Numbered from the stretch's first letter, positions 42,238 through 51,592 are shown. The stretch: DNA of 64,000 nt from G051132615 sp051132615 (GCF_051132615.1 NZ_CP152375.1:1054001-1118000); one strand, 5' to 3'. The notes: generated by a model not told the origin, from the sequence alone. Made by a program: numbers and translations.

Positions 42238-43473
42238 CTAGCCCGCCTCCATATTTGGTACTTCTTCTTGGGGTTGAGGTTTAGCCTGATGCGATAATAC
42301 TGCATGATGTGCTTCATCCAAAACTAAGTCTGGATTATTAGGCATACGGTTCCCAAAAATATCCAGTAAATTTGTTATCACTTCTTTTTTGCTGGATGCT
42401 GTTAATAAGCTGTTCTTCATAAGTGATTGCAAATTTTTTGCTTCAGTAATGATTGTTGTTTTCTCAGTTTCTGACATATTAGCTCTAGGAAAAAGAATAG
42501 GTTCTTCCTCATCAACAGGGCTTTTAACTTCGTTCTCTAATTGTTTATATAAATTTTCTGTACAAGCCATAAGAGCTTCACTATCATCTTGAAATATTCT
42601 TCCTGAAGTATTGAAAGTATCAACTATACAAGCCATTAAAGTAATAGAAGAAGGTCCACCAGTCTCAAATGTAAAATCTCTCCATGCTTTTAAAAAACGG
42701 CATATTCTTCGTAAAATTTCACCATGAGTATCTACTGCACTATTAAACCATTGACTAATTTGCATTGGATCGGATTTTACCCAATGCTCCTTATTCCTCA
42801 ACGCTAAATATATATCATCAGTTTCTAAATATCTTCTTCTTGCATATTCACTAAATTCAACACTATCAAAAACCATACCCAAAGCTGAAGCACTTTCTAA
42901 AACTATTTCATATTGTTCCCTAGGAATAGCATATAACGGAATATCCATATGCATGTCTTGCTGGATAACAATTCTCGCACAAGTTGGTTTGTCATCAATA
43001 AATTCCCAATTTTGTGCTGATGCTAATTCACTTAGGGCATAATCAATAATGGTAAAAAATAAATTTTTACCAACAATAGGGCCTTCACGTAACATTTCTA
43101 TTGGCAAGTAGACTCCATCATCAAGATCAATTTCTTGTGGTGGTGTATGACATGGTGAATTCATAGTTTCATAGACAAAAGAGCCCTGACTCATAAATTT
43201 GGGGCTCAACATACTCAAAGCTTCTTTTTGATCGACAGGTAAATTACGAATACCATCAACAATACATTTTGGAAGAATTTTTTCATCAACTATCCAATGT
43301 TGATTAGAGTCCTGCTTTAGTGATTCAGAGATTTTCTCAAAAGTGTTTTTTATTTTACTGCGAACTATTTTTCTAACTTCTTTTAAGTAACGAATCTCTT
43401 CACTGGATGGAGTGATTTTTTTTATAAAGCACTCATCAGAAGAGTTTAATAACTTAGTTATGTTGTACTTCAT
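42238..43473 (-). CDS. CBASS cyclase, DncV-like CD-NTase (clade A)
   Basis: This 411-residue enzyme makes a cyclic dinucleotide (3'3'-cGAMP in the DncV type) on phage infection. The active site is clear: QGSFVYETMN (GS motif) and EIDLDDGVYLP with the two Asp, and a third Asp in DMHMDIPLY. The protein ends in ...MEAG, and a C-terminal Gly is what Cap2 uses. ATG 43473 has an ideal AAGGAGGAG site that lies inside the end of the capV gene. It overlaps capV by 20 bases. Confidence 0.9.
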   Translation of the reverse strand: MKYNITKLLNSSDECFIKKITPSSEEIRYLKEVRKIVRSKIKNTFEKISESLKQDSNQHWIVDEKILPKCIVDGIRNLPVDQKEALSMLSPKFMSQGSFVYETMNSPCHTPPQEIDLDDGVYLPIEMLREGPIVGKNLFFTIIDYALSELASAQNWEFIDDKPTCARIVIQQDMHMDIPLYAIPREQYEIVLESASALGMVFDSVEFSEYARRRYLETDDIYLALRNKEHWVKSDPMQISQWFNSAVDTHGEILRRICRFLKAWRDFTFETGGPSSITLMACIVDTFNTSGRIFQDDSEALMACTENLYKQLENEVKSPVDEEEPILFPRANMSETEKTTIITEAKNLQSLMKNSLLTASSKKEVITNLLDIFGNRMPNNPDLVLDEAHHAVLSHQAKPQPQEEVPNMEAG

Positions 43474-44494
43474 ATGGTTCTCCTCCTTCAAAAAAGGTTA
43501 CAGGGGCTTTTCTATGAGTAAAAAACGCTTTTACATTCTTCTGACCTATTGCAAATTGAGCTTTATTTTTACCTTTTCCCTTAAGCATTATTGCAACAGC
43601 ATCATTTGCATTATCCAATGTAATACTTTTACTCTGATCCGGAGTGTTGTGATCATCTAACTCAACAAACCTGTCTTGCAATAATTGTTTGACAATGAAA
43701 TTATGCAACTTCTCATTTGAACTAAGTGTTAAACCTAATAATTTTCTTCCCATCCCCCATCCTGATAAATATCCCCAACATTTTGTTCGGTCAATATTTA
43801 ATGTTTCTTGTGATCCCATAGTACCAATACATAGTAAATGTATTGTTTCTGTTCTTTTTTTTAAAAAATGAGTAGCTTCATGATATGCAATTAGTGCTGG
43901 GCTGTTTGCAACCAAACCGCCATCCACCATTAAATTATCATTAACCATCTGTGGATCAAAATATGTAGGTGCGGCACTAGTAGCCATCCCAACGTCTACT
44001 ATAGATAAATTTTTATCTATAAGAAAATCACAGTGATGAGGGGTTTTATAAACTTTTGGAAGCCCTGTGGTTCCATTAACCGAAGGAATCACAACACGAG
44101 TATTTAAATCTCTTATTTTTTTTTCTCCAAATTCCTTCTTTAAAATATTTTTCAGTGGTTTTGAGCTATACAGAGAGGTACGGGCTTGCTTGCACAAAGT
44201 CCCTAAAAAAGGAATTTTTTGAATACATGTTTTTTTAAAAATTTTAGTACGCTCTTCATCAATCAATGATGCTAGAGTACGAGCATTAATACCCGAGGCT
44301 AAACCTAATGCTAAAATACCACCAATTGAAGTACCACTAATAAGATCAAAATGATCAGCTATATTGTAGTGTTCATTTTGATCTTTCTCTGCTAAAGTCT
44401 TCTCTAACTCTGCAAGAATAGATATTGTGTAAAGCCCTCTAACTCCTCCTCCAGATAAAGATAAAATCTGAAAGCGCTCTTCTTGATCAACCAT
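43454..44494 (-). CDS. capV: CBASS effector CapV, patatin-like phospholipase
   Basis: This 346-residue patatin phospholipase degrades the inner membrane when the cyclic dinucleotide binds, killing the infected cell. The anion hole GGGVRG (about residues 15-20), the catalytic Ser in GTSIGG and the Asp in DGG (DGGLVANSPALIAY) are all visible. It is the first gene of the operon, with a GGAG-type site, and the 200 bases before it hold the promoter. The pairing with a DncV-like cyclase, cap2 and cap3 is that of the Vibrio cholerae 7th-pandemic island system. Confidence 0.93.
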   Translation of the reverse strand: MVDQEERFQILSLSGGGVRGLYTISILAELEKTLAEKDQNEHYNIADHFDLISGTSIGGILALGLASGINARTLASLIDEERTKIFKKTCIQKIPFLGTLCKQARTSLYSSKPLKNILKKEFGEKKIRDLNTRVVIPSVNGTTGLPKVYKTPHHCDFLIDKNLSIVDVGMATSAAPTYFDPQMVNDNLMVDGGLVANSPALIAYHEATHFLKKRTETIHLLCIGTMGSQETLNIDRTKCWGYLSGWGMGRKLLGLTLSSNEKLHNFIVKQLLQDRFVELDDHNTPDQSKSITLDNANDAVAIMLKGKGKNKAQFAIGQKNVKAFFTHRKAPVTFFEGGEPYEVQHN

Positions 44495-44726
44495 TTTCTT
44501 TATACTCCAATGTGATATTTTTTATTAATTATTTAATATTTCACTTTTAATATTATAGCATAAAAAATCTCACAAAATGATAGATTAACTTAATTATGGA
44601 GTAAATATCACAATAAAATGAAACAATAGCAAACACCATAAATTAGTAGAATTTGAAGCTAAGAAAGTCAAATATGGTTTATGAGCTGATATCCTAGGAG
44701 GTATTGAAGTAAGCAAAAACGTTAAA

Positions 44727-45053
44727 CTAAATAATATCCGCTTTATCAACTGGGGTTTGCCAATCAAATTTTCTAGGCTCTGTTTTTTTTGCAGAAACTT
44801 TATTCACGTTCTTTTCTTCAAATATTCTTTTTGTTGGTTCAGTTTTCGGGGTTATCTCTGTATTAATGTTTTTTTTGATGAACAGGTTTAATCCCCGTTG
44901 AGAAACGGTAACATCGTTCATAGCCAAATATTTTCTAATAGCAACTTCTGTGTAACCCTTTTTTTTAAGAGTCAAAATATCACTTTTAAATGGCTCTAAT
45001 TTTGAGCGGCCAACTGTTTTTTCTTGTTCAATAAATTCTTCTAATGTAATCAT
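44727..45053 (-). CDS. Small DNA-binding-like protein
   Basis: I do not recognise a family for this 108-residue protein. Residues 20-60 (FKSDILTLKKKGYTEVAIRK, then YLAMNDVTVSQRGLNLFIKK) form a helix-turn-helix pattern like that of oriT- or stb-type proteins of plasmids (TraK, StbA analogues). The C-terminal half is basic and disordered. It lies next to no obvious operon. It might bind an origin or act as a repressor; the first fits a transfer element. Confidence 0.5.
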   Translation of the reverse strand: MITLEEFIEQEKTVGRSKLEPFKSDILTLKKKGYTEVAIRKYLAMNDVTVSQRGLNLFIKKNINTEITPKTEPTKRIFEEKNVNKVSAKKTEPRKFDWQTPVDKADII

Positions 45054-45612
45054 ATAAAAACTCTCAGAAATAAGAAATACTAGTTTAACTATAGCATAAA
45101 ATACAAAAAAGAAGTATTAGGAACTAAATAAAAATCTAAAAATACAATTAAATTAACTAAAAAATATTCAGAAATAAAATTGTTACATATTGCATCATGT
45201 TATATTTCTCTTTATAAAAATACTTATATCAAATTAAGCTTTTTAAAAATCAAAGTCTTGCAATCGTTTTAAAAAAAGTAAACGCCTCATCATGTCACTT
45301 ATTTTTTGAAGAAAAATGAATATTTTAATTAAATATTATTTAAAATAATTAAATAATAAAAAAGAATTAAAAAATAACTAAAAATAAAGCAAAAAATATA
45401 TAAAAAAATTAAAATATAATAAATTAAAGCTAAAATAAAGTGTTTTAAACAATAAAAAAATTAAACATTAACCATGGAAACCAAATATGAATTAATAAAG
45501 AAATTTCAAACTAAACGCAGGATAGGCTACAGCCAGAAAATAACAGGTATTTTGTTCTGCCTATGCAGAAAAGATGATATGATTCTGAAAAAAATTATTT
45601 TGAGTAGTTAAA
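45054..45612. other. AT-rich gene-free region before the toxin gene
   Basis: No gene in about 560 bases. The middle (about 45290-45480) is almost all A and T. Near 45520-45560 the sequence AGGCTACAGCC and GTTCTGCCTATGCAGAAAAG shows pairing (TTCTGC with GCAGAA) that might be a leader or operator. Extreme AT content is often bound by H-NS-type silencers, which would fit a toxin locus. It could also be an origin. Confidence 0.35.
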
Positions 45613-48039
45613 ATGGATGAAGAGTTTCAGTTAAATTTAAATCAATCCTTTGCCGATCAACAAAGATTACAGCGAGAGCAAGAAGAGCAATTACAACGCC
45701 AAAAAGAAGCGTTAGAATTGGCTCAACAAAAAGCTCCTGAACTCAATGAAACTGTAAAAAATGCCTTTGACCAAAGCCAGTTTACTCATCATCTAAATAA
45801 ATTAAACCCAGAACAAAAAGAAGCTGTATTTAATGGCTTAGCTCAAGATGTCGCTCTTAAAAGTGGGCGTAATGATCACCCTAGTATTAAATTGATGTAT
45901 TACAGCCCAGATACAGGTTGTTTAATGGCTAATATAGGCAATAATAAATATGCCTTTGTAAATGTAGAAGACGCCATAAACAACAAAGGTCTAACTATTG
46001 ATTCAGAACTATTGGAAGCTAAAGCCCCAGAAAAAGAGCTTGAGAAGCTGGACAAACCATTAAAGCCTATTAGTGAACATTTTAATCGTCCCTATCCACC
46101 TAAAGGAAGACTAAAAGAGATTGTTCAACAGATGAATGATCTTCAAGTGGATAAACAATTATCAGGATTTACCCCAAAAGAACAAGATATCTTAAGAGAA
46201 GCAGTAGGATTTGTTACTCATGATTATGCTGGTGATCCACCTAAGATCAATCAGTTACAAGTTAATCAAGAAGAAATCCAATTACAGCTAGGTGAGCAGA
46301 ATAAACCATTCAATCTATCTACACCAAAAATCCTTGCTGGTGAGCCATTAGAAGACAGCATAAAAAAAACTATTGAGCCACAGTTAGAAGCAGAAAAGAC
46401 TAAACACACAATCATTGCCCAAAAAGGGGATACTGGTTGGAGTTTGGCGCAAAAATTAGACTCAGAACACCCATATGAAGCTTTAGGGGCTTTGTATCGA
46501 TCAGGACAGATAAAAGACATCAAGCTTAAAGATGGCAATCAACATGTTATTCCTAATATTCAACCCAATAAAGAATATACCTATGATCGTAGCCAATATA
46601 CAGAAGAGCAGCAAGCCAAAAATGAACAAACAGGACGTCAAATTGTTACAGGTCAAAGCATAGACAATGAGCGCATTGATCAGGCCCGAGCACAGGCATT
46701 AGCAGAGCAAAAAGAACGAGACCTTAAATTGCAACAACACACTCAACTGGCTCAACTCTTCCAAAGCATCAATAATGCGACTAATGACCCCAAGATAGCA
46801 AATGGGTTAAGTAAATATGAAGTAGAAAACCTCGTTAAAGAACAGCTCTCTTCTTATCAAAAAACAAGTTTAATGAATAAAACGGTTTCGTATTCCCTTA
46901 TGGCTAAAATCAGCCAGAGCGAGACATTACAAGCCACAATCAATCGATCAACTAAACCCATCAATGCAATAGATGCTCTACATTGGGCAAATAATACTGC
47001 TCAAAATGTGCCTTTATCCAATAGTCGCCCGCTAACAGCACAACCGAATGTGATGCCATTTACAAAAATGACCGATCATGAAGGTAAGCCTTTAACCGAA
47101 GCTGAGCAAGCAGCTTATGATAAAGGGGCTAATGAGTCTATGCGTAACGGTTTAAAAGAGATGGTAGACGATGCAAATTTATTGTCCACAGATATCCTCA
47201 ATACGGTAGGTTATTCGCTGTTTGGTGGTTTGTATGATCAAAGTGCCACTAAGACAGCCAATGAGAGCATACATCGTAATAATGAACGTATTGATAGTCT
47301 ACTGAACTCAGTAAGATTCCTAGCTGGCTACACCACAGGTCAAACAATGTATTATTCAGCGCATCCTGATGAATTGGTCAGAGGAGTTAATGGAATGCTC
47401 ACTGATCGTCAAGAACAGGCAGAACAACTCAAAAAAACAGGAGATTATTATCAACTGGGTATAAACGATGGCAAGATTGGCTTTGAGGTATTGTCTGCTG
47501 TTACGCCTATTGGGATGACTAAAAATGCTAAAAATATATCTAAAGCTGCTGATGCAGTACATGATGCTAATAATACTCTTGGCTTAGAAAGAAAATTGGC
47601 TACTAGTAATATTAATCCGGAAAAAGAGGTATTAATACATAATAATGTACCAGATTCAACACTCAAACACGCAGTATTAGGAGATTTTAACGACTCAAAT
47701 AGATTAATAAATGGAGGGCATGGTCAAAGTAATATTGACTATTTACAACAAAACAATATTGATTATAATATTGTTAAAGAATATCCAAACGGAGTTAGAG
47801 TTGGTAATATTCCTAGCCATAAAAACCGCATGAAAAGAACAGATGAGGGGCAATCTTGGTTCCCAGAGAACTGGAATGAAGACAAAATTCGTGATGCTGG
47901 AAATTATATCAATAATTTGCATGAAGACTTACCAGATGGAAAATGGGCATTTGGAACATATGATGGTGTTAGAGTGGGAATTATAAAAAAAGATGGAAAG
48001 ATAACAACTATTATCCCAGATAATTCTCGGCAACCATAA
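45613..48039 (+). CDS. Polymorphic toxin with C-terminal EndoU-like nuclease
   Basis: This 808-residue protein begins with a Gln/Glu coiled coil (1-50). Two related alpha-beta modules follow at about 64-125 and 187-245, then a LysM-like part (about 262-312; QKGDTGWSLAQKL), a helical spacer and a hydrophobic stretch. The last 125 residues look like bacterial EndoU: LKHAVLGDF with His 686, GGHGQ with His 703, HKNRMKRT with Lys, and SWFPENWNEDKI. EndoU toxins cut tRNA or other RNA in competing cells. The next gene is probably the immunity protein. There is no signal peptide or Rhs/CdiA part. Export through the neighbouring T4SS is plausible but not proved. Confidence 0.7.
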   Translation: MDEEFQLNLNQSFADQQRLQREQEEQLQRQKEALELAQQKAPELNETVKNAFDQSQFTHHLNKLNPEQKEAVFNGLAQDVALKSGRNDHPSIKLMYYSPDTGCLMANIGNNKYAFVNVEDAINNKGLTIDSELLEAKAPEKELEKLDKPLKPISEHFNRPYPPKGRLKEIVQQMNDLQVDKQLSGFTPKEQDILREAVGFVTHDYAGDPPKINQLQVNQEEIQLQLGEQNKPFNLSTPKILAGEPLEDSIKKTIEPQLEAEKTKHTIIAQKGDTGWSLAQKLDSEHPYEALGALYRSGQIKDIKLKDGNQHVIPNIQPNKEYTYDRSQYTEEQQAKNEQTGRQIVTGQSIDNERIDQARAQALAEQKERDLKLQQHTQLAQLFQSINNATNDPKIANGLSKYEVENLVKEQLSSYQKTSLMNKTVSYSLMAKISQSETLQATINRSTKPINAIDALHWANNTAQNVPLSNSRPLTAQPNVMPFTKMTDHEGKPLTEAEQAAYDKGANESMRNGLKEMVDDANLLSTDILNTVGYSLFGGLYDQSATKTANESIHRNNERIDSLLNSVRFLAGYTTGQTMYYSAHPDELVRGVNGMLTDRQEQAEQLKKTGDYYQLGINDGKIGFEVLSAVTPIGMTKNAKNISKAADAVHDANNTLGLERKLATSNINPEKEVLIHNNVPDSTLKHAVLGDFNDSNRLINGGHGQSNIDYLQQNNIDYNIVKEYPNGVRVGNIPSHKNRMKRTDEGQSWFPENWNEDKIRDAGNYINNLHEDLPDGKWAFGTYDGVRVGIIKKDGKITTIIPDNSRQP

Positions 48040-48058
48040 TAAATAGGAAAATCTTAAA

Positions 48059-48376
48059 ATGATTGATACAGATAAAGTAAAAAGGCTCATAAACGAGCGA
48101 CAACAATTACTACCCGATGACCCCAGAACTGATGAAATATGGGAAGAACTAACTAGAATATTTTCTAAAAGTGAAGATGACACTATTTATTTTATAAGAA
48201 ACTGTGACGAAAACGAACTAGAGTGGATTAGTGAAGTATTTGAAGATGTTTCAAAAAATTTACAAAGCCATGAATTTATTCAGGTATTAGAACAATTAAA
48301 TAACAAATACCCACATCTAAAATTAGAAATGGATATCAATTTTGCAAAAAAAGCGATAAAAGATCATGATACGTAG
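48059..48376 (+). CDS. Probable immunity protein of the EndoU toxin
   Basis: This 105-residue acidic helical protein starts 19 bases after the toxin stop, with the AGGAAAATC ribosome site. It has no signal peptide and no catalytic motif (WEELTRIFSKSEDDTIYFIR). Acidic cytoplasmic proteins directly after a toxin gene are usually immunity proteins that block its active site. The exact family is not recognised. Confidence 0.65.
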   Translation: MIDTDKVKRLINERQQLLPDDPRTDEIWEELTRIFSKSEDDTIYFIRNCDENELEWISEVFEDVSKNLQSHEFIQVLEQLNNKYPHLKLEMDINFAKKAIKDHDT

Positions 48377-48467
48377 TAACTCAGACTTGATTTGACCGTC
48401 ACTAATTTTGAGGTGCAGTCCAATTAGGTGTATTAGTTCCGACTTAATCTGACAAAGCTCTTGCATA
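48377..48467. repeat. Short repeated words, possible IS remnant
   Basis: GACTTGATTTGAC (about 48386) and GACTTAATCTGAC (about 48441) are imperfect direct repeats. Such doubled end-words occur at the tips of some insertion sequences. No transposase is near. It may only be a relic or chance. Confidence 0.25.
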
Positions 48468-49922
48468 TCATCTTACATTGGATGCTGAAATTTTGCCAAT
48501 TCGAGCATCAATAGTAACTAAATTTTTTGATTCGGATATTTTTAAATCTCTAAATATTCTATTTATTTTTTCTAATTCCTGATCAGAGAAATACAATATT
48601 ACCTTAATTGATTTTTTTGTTTGATTTGCTTGCTCATAAACTTTCACCTGATTTTCAATATTTTGTTTTAATTTGCTATTGCTTGCCAATTTAAATTCAA
48701 CTAAAGATTTATCTGAGCTACCTTTAGATATTTTATAATCAACTGGCCCTCTACCATTATTAACCTCAGAATTTACATCAAATTCAGTCGCAAACCAAGT
48801 TAGTCTAAACAATAATTGTAAATCATGTTCTCGCTGAATTGGCTTACCTTTTACATAAAAAAAACGATAACCATCATTATTTTCAATTATTTGCTTTAAA
48901 AAAGATACTCTTTGATAAGCTGCTTCGAAAGAAGCAGTATCTTTATTGTAAAACTCTGTTGTTGCAAGCTTCTCAACTAACTTTATAACTTTTGATATAA
49001 AAAGATTTTCTGTTTCTTCAATCTTAGTAGCACTTAATTGTTTAGCGTCATTTCCTGTATCTTCCTTTCGCTTAATAAAATAATCTATATACTCAGGGAA
49101 TCTCATAATAGCTTTTTCAACTGTTTCATTATATTCTTTTTTCTTATAATCTTTGGGAAGATTACGTATTAAATAATCATTTAGTTGAGCACGTAATACA
49201 TCATTTGAAATACCATCGACTACCCCTGAAAAATCTGAAACCATGTCAGATTTATTTATCCATGTTTCATCTTTAGTTAATATTTCTTTTGGCGTAAGAA
49301 TCACAAAATCATTATTAAAAGTAGGTAGTATAAACTCTTTGCTTATCCAACTACGAGTTCTATAATTAAACTCAACATGACTCACAATATGTGTTTTTAA
49401 ATATATTTTTTTTATATACTTCTTAGAAAATAATTCTGTATACCTTAATAAATAACCTTTGATCAAATTAGTTGTAAAGTCACTAATATTATCTTTCCCC
49501 ACTCCGTCTCTAATTAAACATAATTTTTCTAAGTGGCTACCTTTTGTAATGTTTTCAGAACCGAAATCAGTAAAAACATGATGAAGATTATTATTCAAAG
49601 CATTAGCGAATTGAATTCCAAGACCACTTCCTCTATTCCCAAGTTTACTGTAACCAAACCAGTTTTGTTTTACTTCAGGAAATAAAAACCATGCTTTTAA
49701 AAGTCCATGAGTAATACCTTGTTCATTAGATACTTCTTTTAAAAAACTAACATACTTAATAATATTTTGATGAAGATCACAATACTCTTTCTTCTCACTA
49801 TTAAATAGTAAAAAAGGATCTATAAATAAAGGCAAATCATTTATTAAGGAAAGGTTAAATGCCCCATATTCTTCGATACACTCAGGAGTTACATCAAAAA
49901 AGTCCGAAAAATAAATTTTCAT
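48468..49922 (-). CDS. Uncharacterised protein with PD-(D/E)xK nuclease-like C terminus
   Basis: I do not recognise the family of this 484-residue protein. It opens MKIYFSDFFDVTPECIEEYG, then FNLSLINDLPLFIDPFLLF. The C-terminal 100 residues carry GPVDYKIS (Asp 395) and LVEFKLA (Glu 409, Lys 411), then QNIENQVKVYEQA, a PD-(D/E)xK pattern. The N-terminal 380 residues have no visible motif and may sense or bind something. It is a single gene beside toxin, CBASS and transfer genes, where defence genes are common. A defence nuclease is my best guess. AT-rich sequence resembles the CBASS genes. Confidence 0.55.
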   Translation of the reverse strand: MKIYFSDFFDVTPECIEEYGAFNLSLINDLPLFIDPFLLFNSEKKEYCDLHQNIIKYVSFLKEVSNEQGITHGLLKAWFLFPEVKQNWFGYSKLGNRGSGLGIQFANALNNNLHHVFTDFGSENITKGSHLEKLCLIRDGVGKDNISDFTTNLIKGYLLRYTELFSKKYIKKIYLKTHIVSHVEFNYRTRSWISKEFILPTFNNDFVILTPKEILTKDETWINKSDMVSDFSGVVDGISNDVLRAQLNDYLIRNLPKDYKKKEYNETVEKAIMRFPEYIDYFIKRKEDTGNDAKQLSATKIEETENLFISKVIKLVEKLATTEFYNKDTASFEAAYQRVSFLKQIIENNDGYRFFYVKGKPIQREHDLQLLFRLTWFATEFDVNSEVNNGRGPVDYKISKGSSDKSLVEFKLASNSKLKQNIENQVKVYEQANQTKKSIKVILYFSDQELEKINRIFRDLKISESKNLVTIDARIGKISASNVR

Positions 49923-50017
49923 AATAACCTTTCCTGTTTAAGCTTAATTTAATAAAAAATCCCCAATACTTTTCTTATATAGCATTTTCATAAAAAAATA
50001 TCCAGTTATTTATGAGT

Positions 50018-51025
50018 TTATTCTCTTTCAATATTGAGATCAAATTCAATTAACTCTCTCTTTGTGTAATCAAATTGCTGTTGAGCCTGTGTTGTAAATC
50101 CTGCTTGATTCACTTCTTTTGCTAATTGGCTAATAATACGTGCTTCTTCTTTATTACCCATCTTGTACAGCTCTCGTGCAATTAAACCATAATTCTCTGT
50201 CACAATGCCCCGCGTTTCCATGGTTTCTTTAATAAAGGGGTGTTTAGGACGGTCATTATTTTTTAGAGCCTCAATCAAAAATTGAGCCTCCAGTTTATGA
50301 ACATTAGCAACGGCACCTCTCATACGCATTTCACGAAGAGAAAATTTTTCTGATTTCTGGGTACGTCCTCTATGTTGTCTCTTGGTTGCAGCACACAGTA
50401 CACCTTCATCCCGTAGCTTTTCTGCAAAACGGACACGCCATTCAAATAAATCATTTTTACGAGGGTTCATACGTTTTCCATATTCATCACGCATCAGTAC
50501 ACAAATATGGACATGTGGGTGCTGTTGATCCAGATGTTGGGTAAAAAGGTATTCATGATGCTCAAACTGTTCTTGTGCAAATGCTCGAGCTGCATTTTTT
50601 ACGGCAACTGGATCAGTACCAGCAGGCATAGATAAGACCACATTTAGAGCTTCTCTGTATTTACTTTTTTCAGGGATATTGAGTTTTTTCCAATCCGCTA
50701 AATGTTGATTAATCTCTTTTTTGCCTTTGATGATATGACCGTCCCGATCCTCCAGCTCAAGTTGGCCATTGCGACTGATATAATCAACATGTGACCTGAT
50801 ACCCTTCATACCCTTTGAGTTGGTACTTTTACGGGTAGGTACTTTGACCATTACTTCAGGGTGTTTCAAGGCCGCTGCTTTCAAGTTAACAATACCCGAT
50901 CCAGATTTTAGTGGTTTTACTTTTGAATGATTTCTAGGAGAAATATCCGCACCTGATTTTGATTTAACAGAGCGAGTTTTATACCCTAAAAACCAATCAT
51001 CAACGCGTTTATTCAGATCATTCAT
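50018..51025 (-). CDS. MOBP-type relaxase
   Basis: This protein (335 residues from ATG 51025) nicks oriT and leads the strand into the recipient. HLDQQHPHVHICVLM gives the three-His metal motif (about residues 165-179), and IRSHVDYISRNG holds the likely catalytic Tyr. The C-terminal part after residue 230 is helical and basic. ATG 51025 has AGGAGAAG upstream and overlaps the mobC stop. It is short for a relaxase and lacks a helicase, as MOBP members do. Confidence 0.88.
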   Translation of the reverse strand: MNDLNKRVDDWFLGYKTRSVKSKSGADISPRNHSKVKPLKSGSGIVNLKAAALKHPEVMVKVPTRKSTNSKGMKGIRSHVDYISRNGQLELEDRDGHIIKGKKEINQHLADWKKLNIPEKSKYREALNVVLSMPAGTDPVAVKNAARAFAQEQFEHHEYLFTQHLDQQHPHVHICVLMRDEYGKRMNPRKNDLFEWRVRFAEKLRDEGVLCAATKRQHRGRTQKSEKFSLREMRMRGAVANVHKLEAQFLIEALKNNDRPKHPFIKETMETRGIVTENYGLIARELYKMGNKEEARIISQLAKEVNQAGFTTQAQQQFDYTKRELIEFDLNIERE

Positions 51026-51548
51026 TGTTTCTTCTCCTATTGGACAATAATAATTCACCTACTTTTTCTGTATGGATATTGATGATGTTCTGAAGGGCAG
51101 TGATCTGGTCACTGGTGATATTGCCGCCTTCCATTGAATGAAACTGTTTGGCAATCTGGTTCAAATTTCGACCAATACGTAATAATTGGGCATTGGATTG
51201 ATACAATGCATCCACTTCCGCAGCCGTTAATAATGGCGTTTTATTTAAATAATTTCGAATAACAGAGACAATAAAGGCATTTACTGTCATATGATGGGAT
51301 TTAGCCAGTTTGGCTAACTTAACACCTTCTTTTTCTGAAAAACGTATTTCTATACGACAACTTTTATCATTGGTCAAAAGATAGCATTCATCAGGCTGAT
51401 AATTATTTTCTTTTAGGGCAGCCCAAAGTAATTGGGTCACAAAATAAGAAATGCTTGGCTTACCATATTTTTTAACCGCTATTTTTTTGATGACTTCCTG
51501 ATCTGTATTACTGATTCCTAAAATATCTAATCCTAATCTTTTTCTCAT
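51018..51548 (-). CDS. mobC: MobC-like relaxosome protein
   Basis: This 176-residue protein helps the relaxase open oriT. The middle is a ribbon-helix-helix (CRIEIRFSEKEGVKLAKLAK, then SHHMTVNAFIVSVIRNYL) and the C-terminal part has LRIGRNLNQIAKQFHSMEGG, the MobC hallmark. The stop overlaps the relaxase start. The N-terminal 70 residues are an extra helical part. Confidence 0.85.
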   Translation of the reverse strand: MRKRLGLDILGISNTDQEVIKKIAVKKYGKPSISYFVTQLLWAALKENNYQPDECYLLTNDKSCRIEIRFSEKEGVKLAKLAKSHHMTVNAFIVSVIRNYLNKTPLLTAAEVDALYQSNAQLLRIGRNLNQIAKQFHSMEGGNITSDQITALQNIINIHTEKVGELLLSNRRRNNE

Positions 51549-51561
51549 TTTTTACCTCACC

Positions 51562-51592
51562 ACAAAAAAGCCGATAACACAGTGGTTATCGG
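51562..51592 (-). terminator. Terminator after ardC
   Basis: On the minus strand CCGATAAC, a six-base loop and GTTATCGG (51571-51592) are followed by CTTTTTTG. It lies between ardC and mobC and separates the stabilisation genes from the mob genes. Confidence 0.75.

Noticed and set aside
43689..43871. 60-residue plus-strand frame opposite capV
   Set aside because: Shadow of a gene with complete active-site motifs.
45290..45480. Coding sequence in the AT-rich stretch
   Set aside because: Stops in all frames and near-homopolymer composition.
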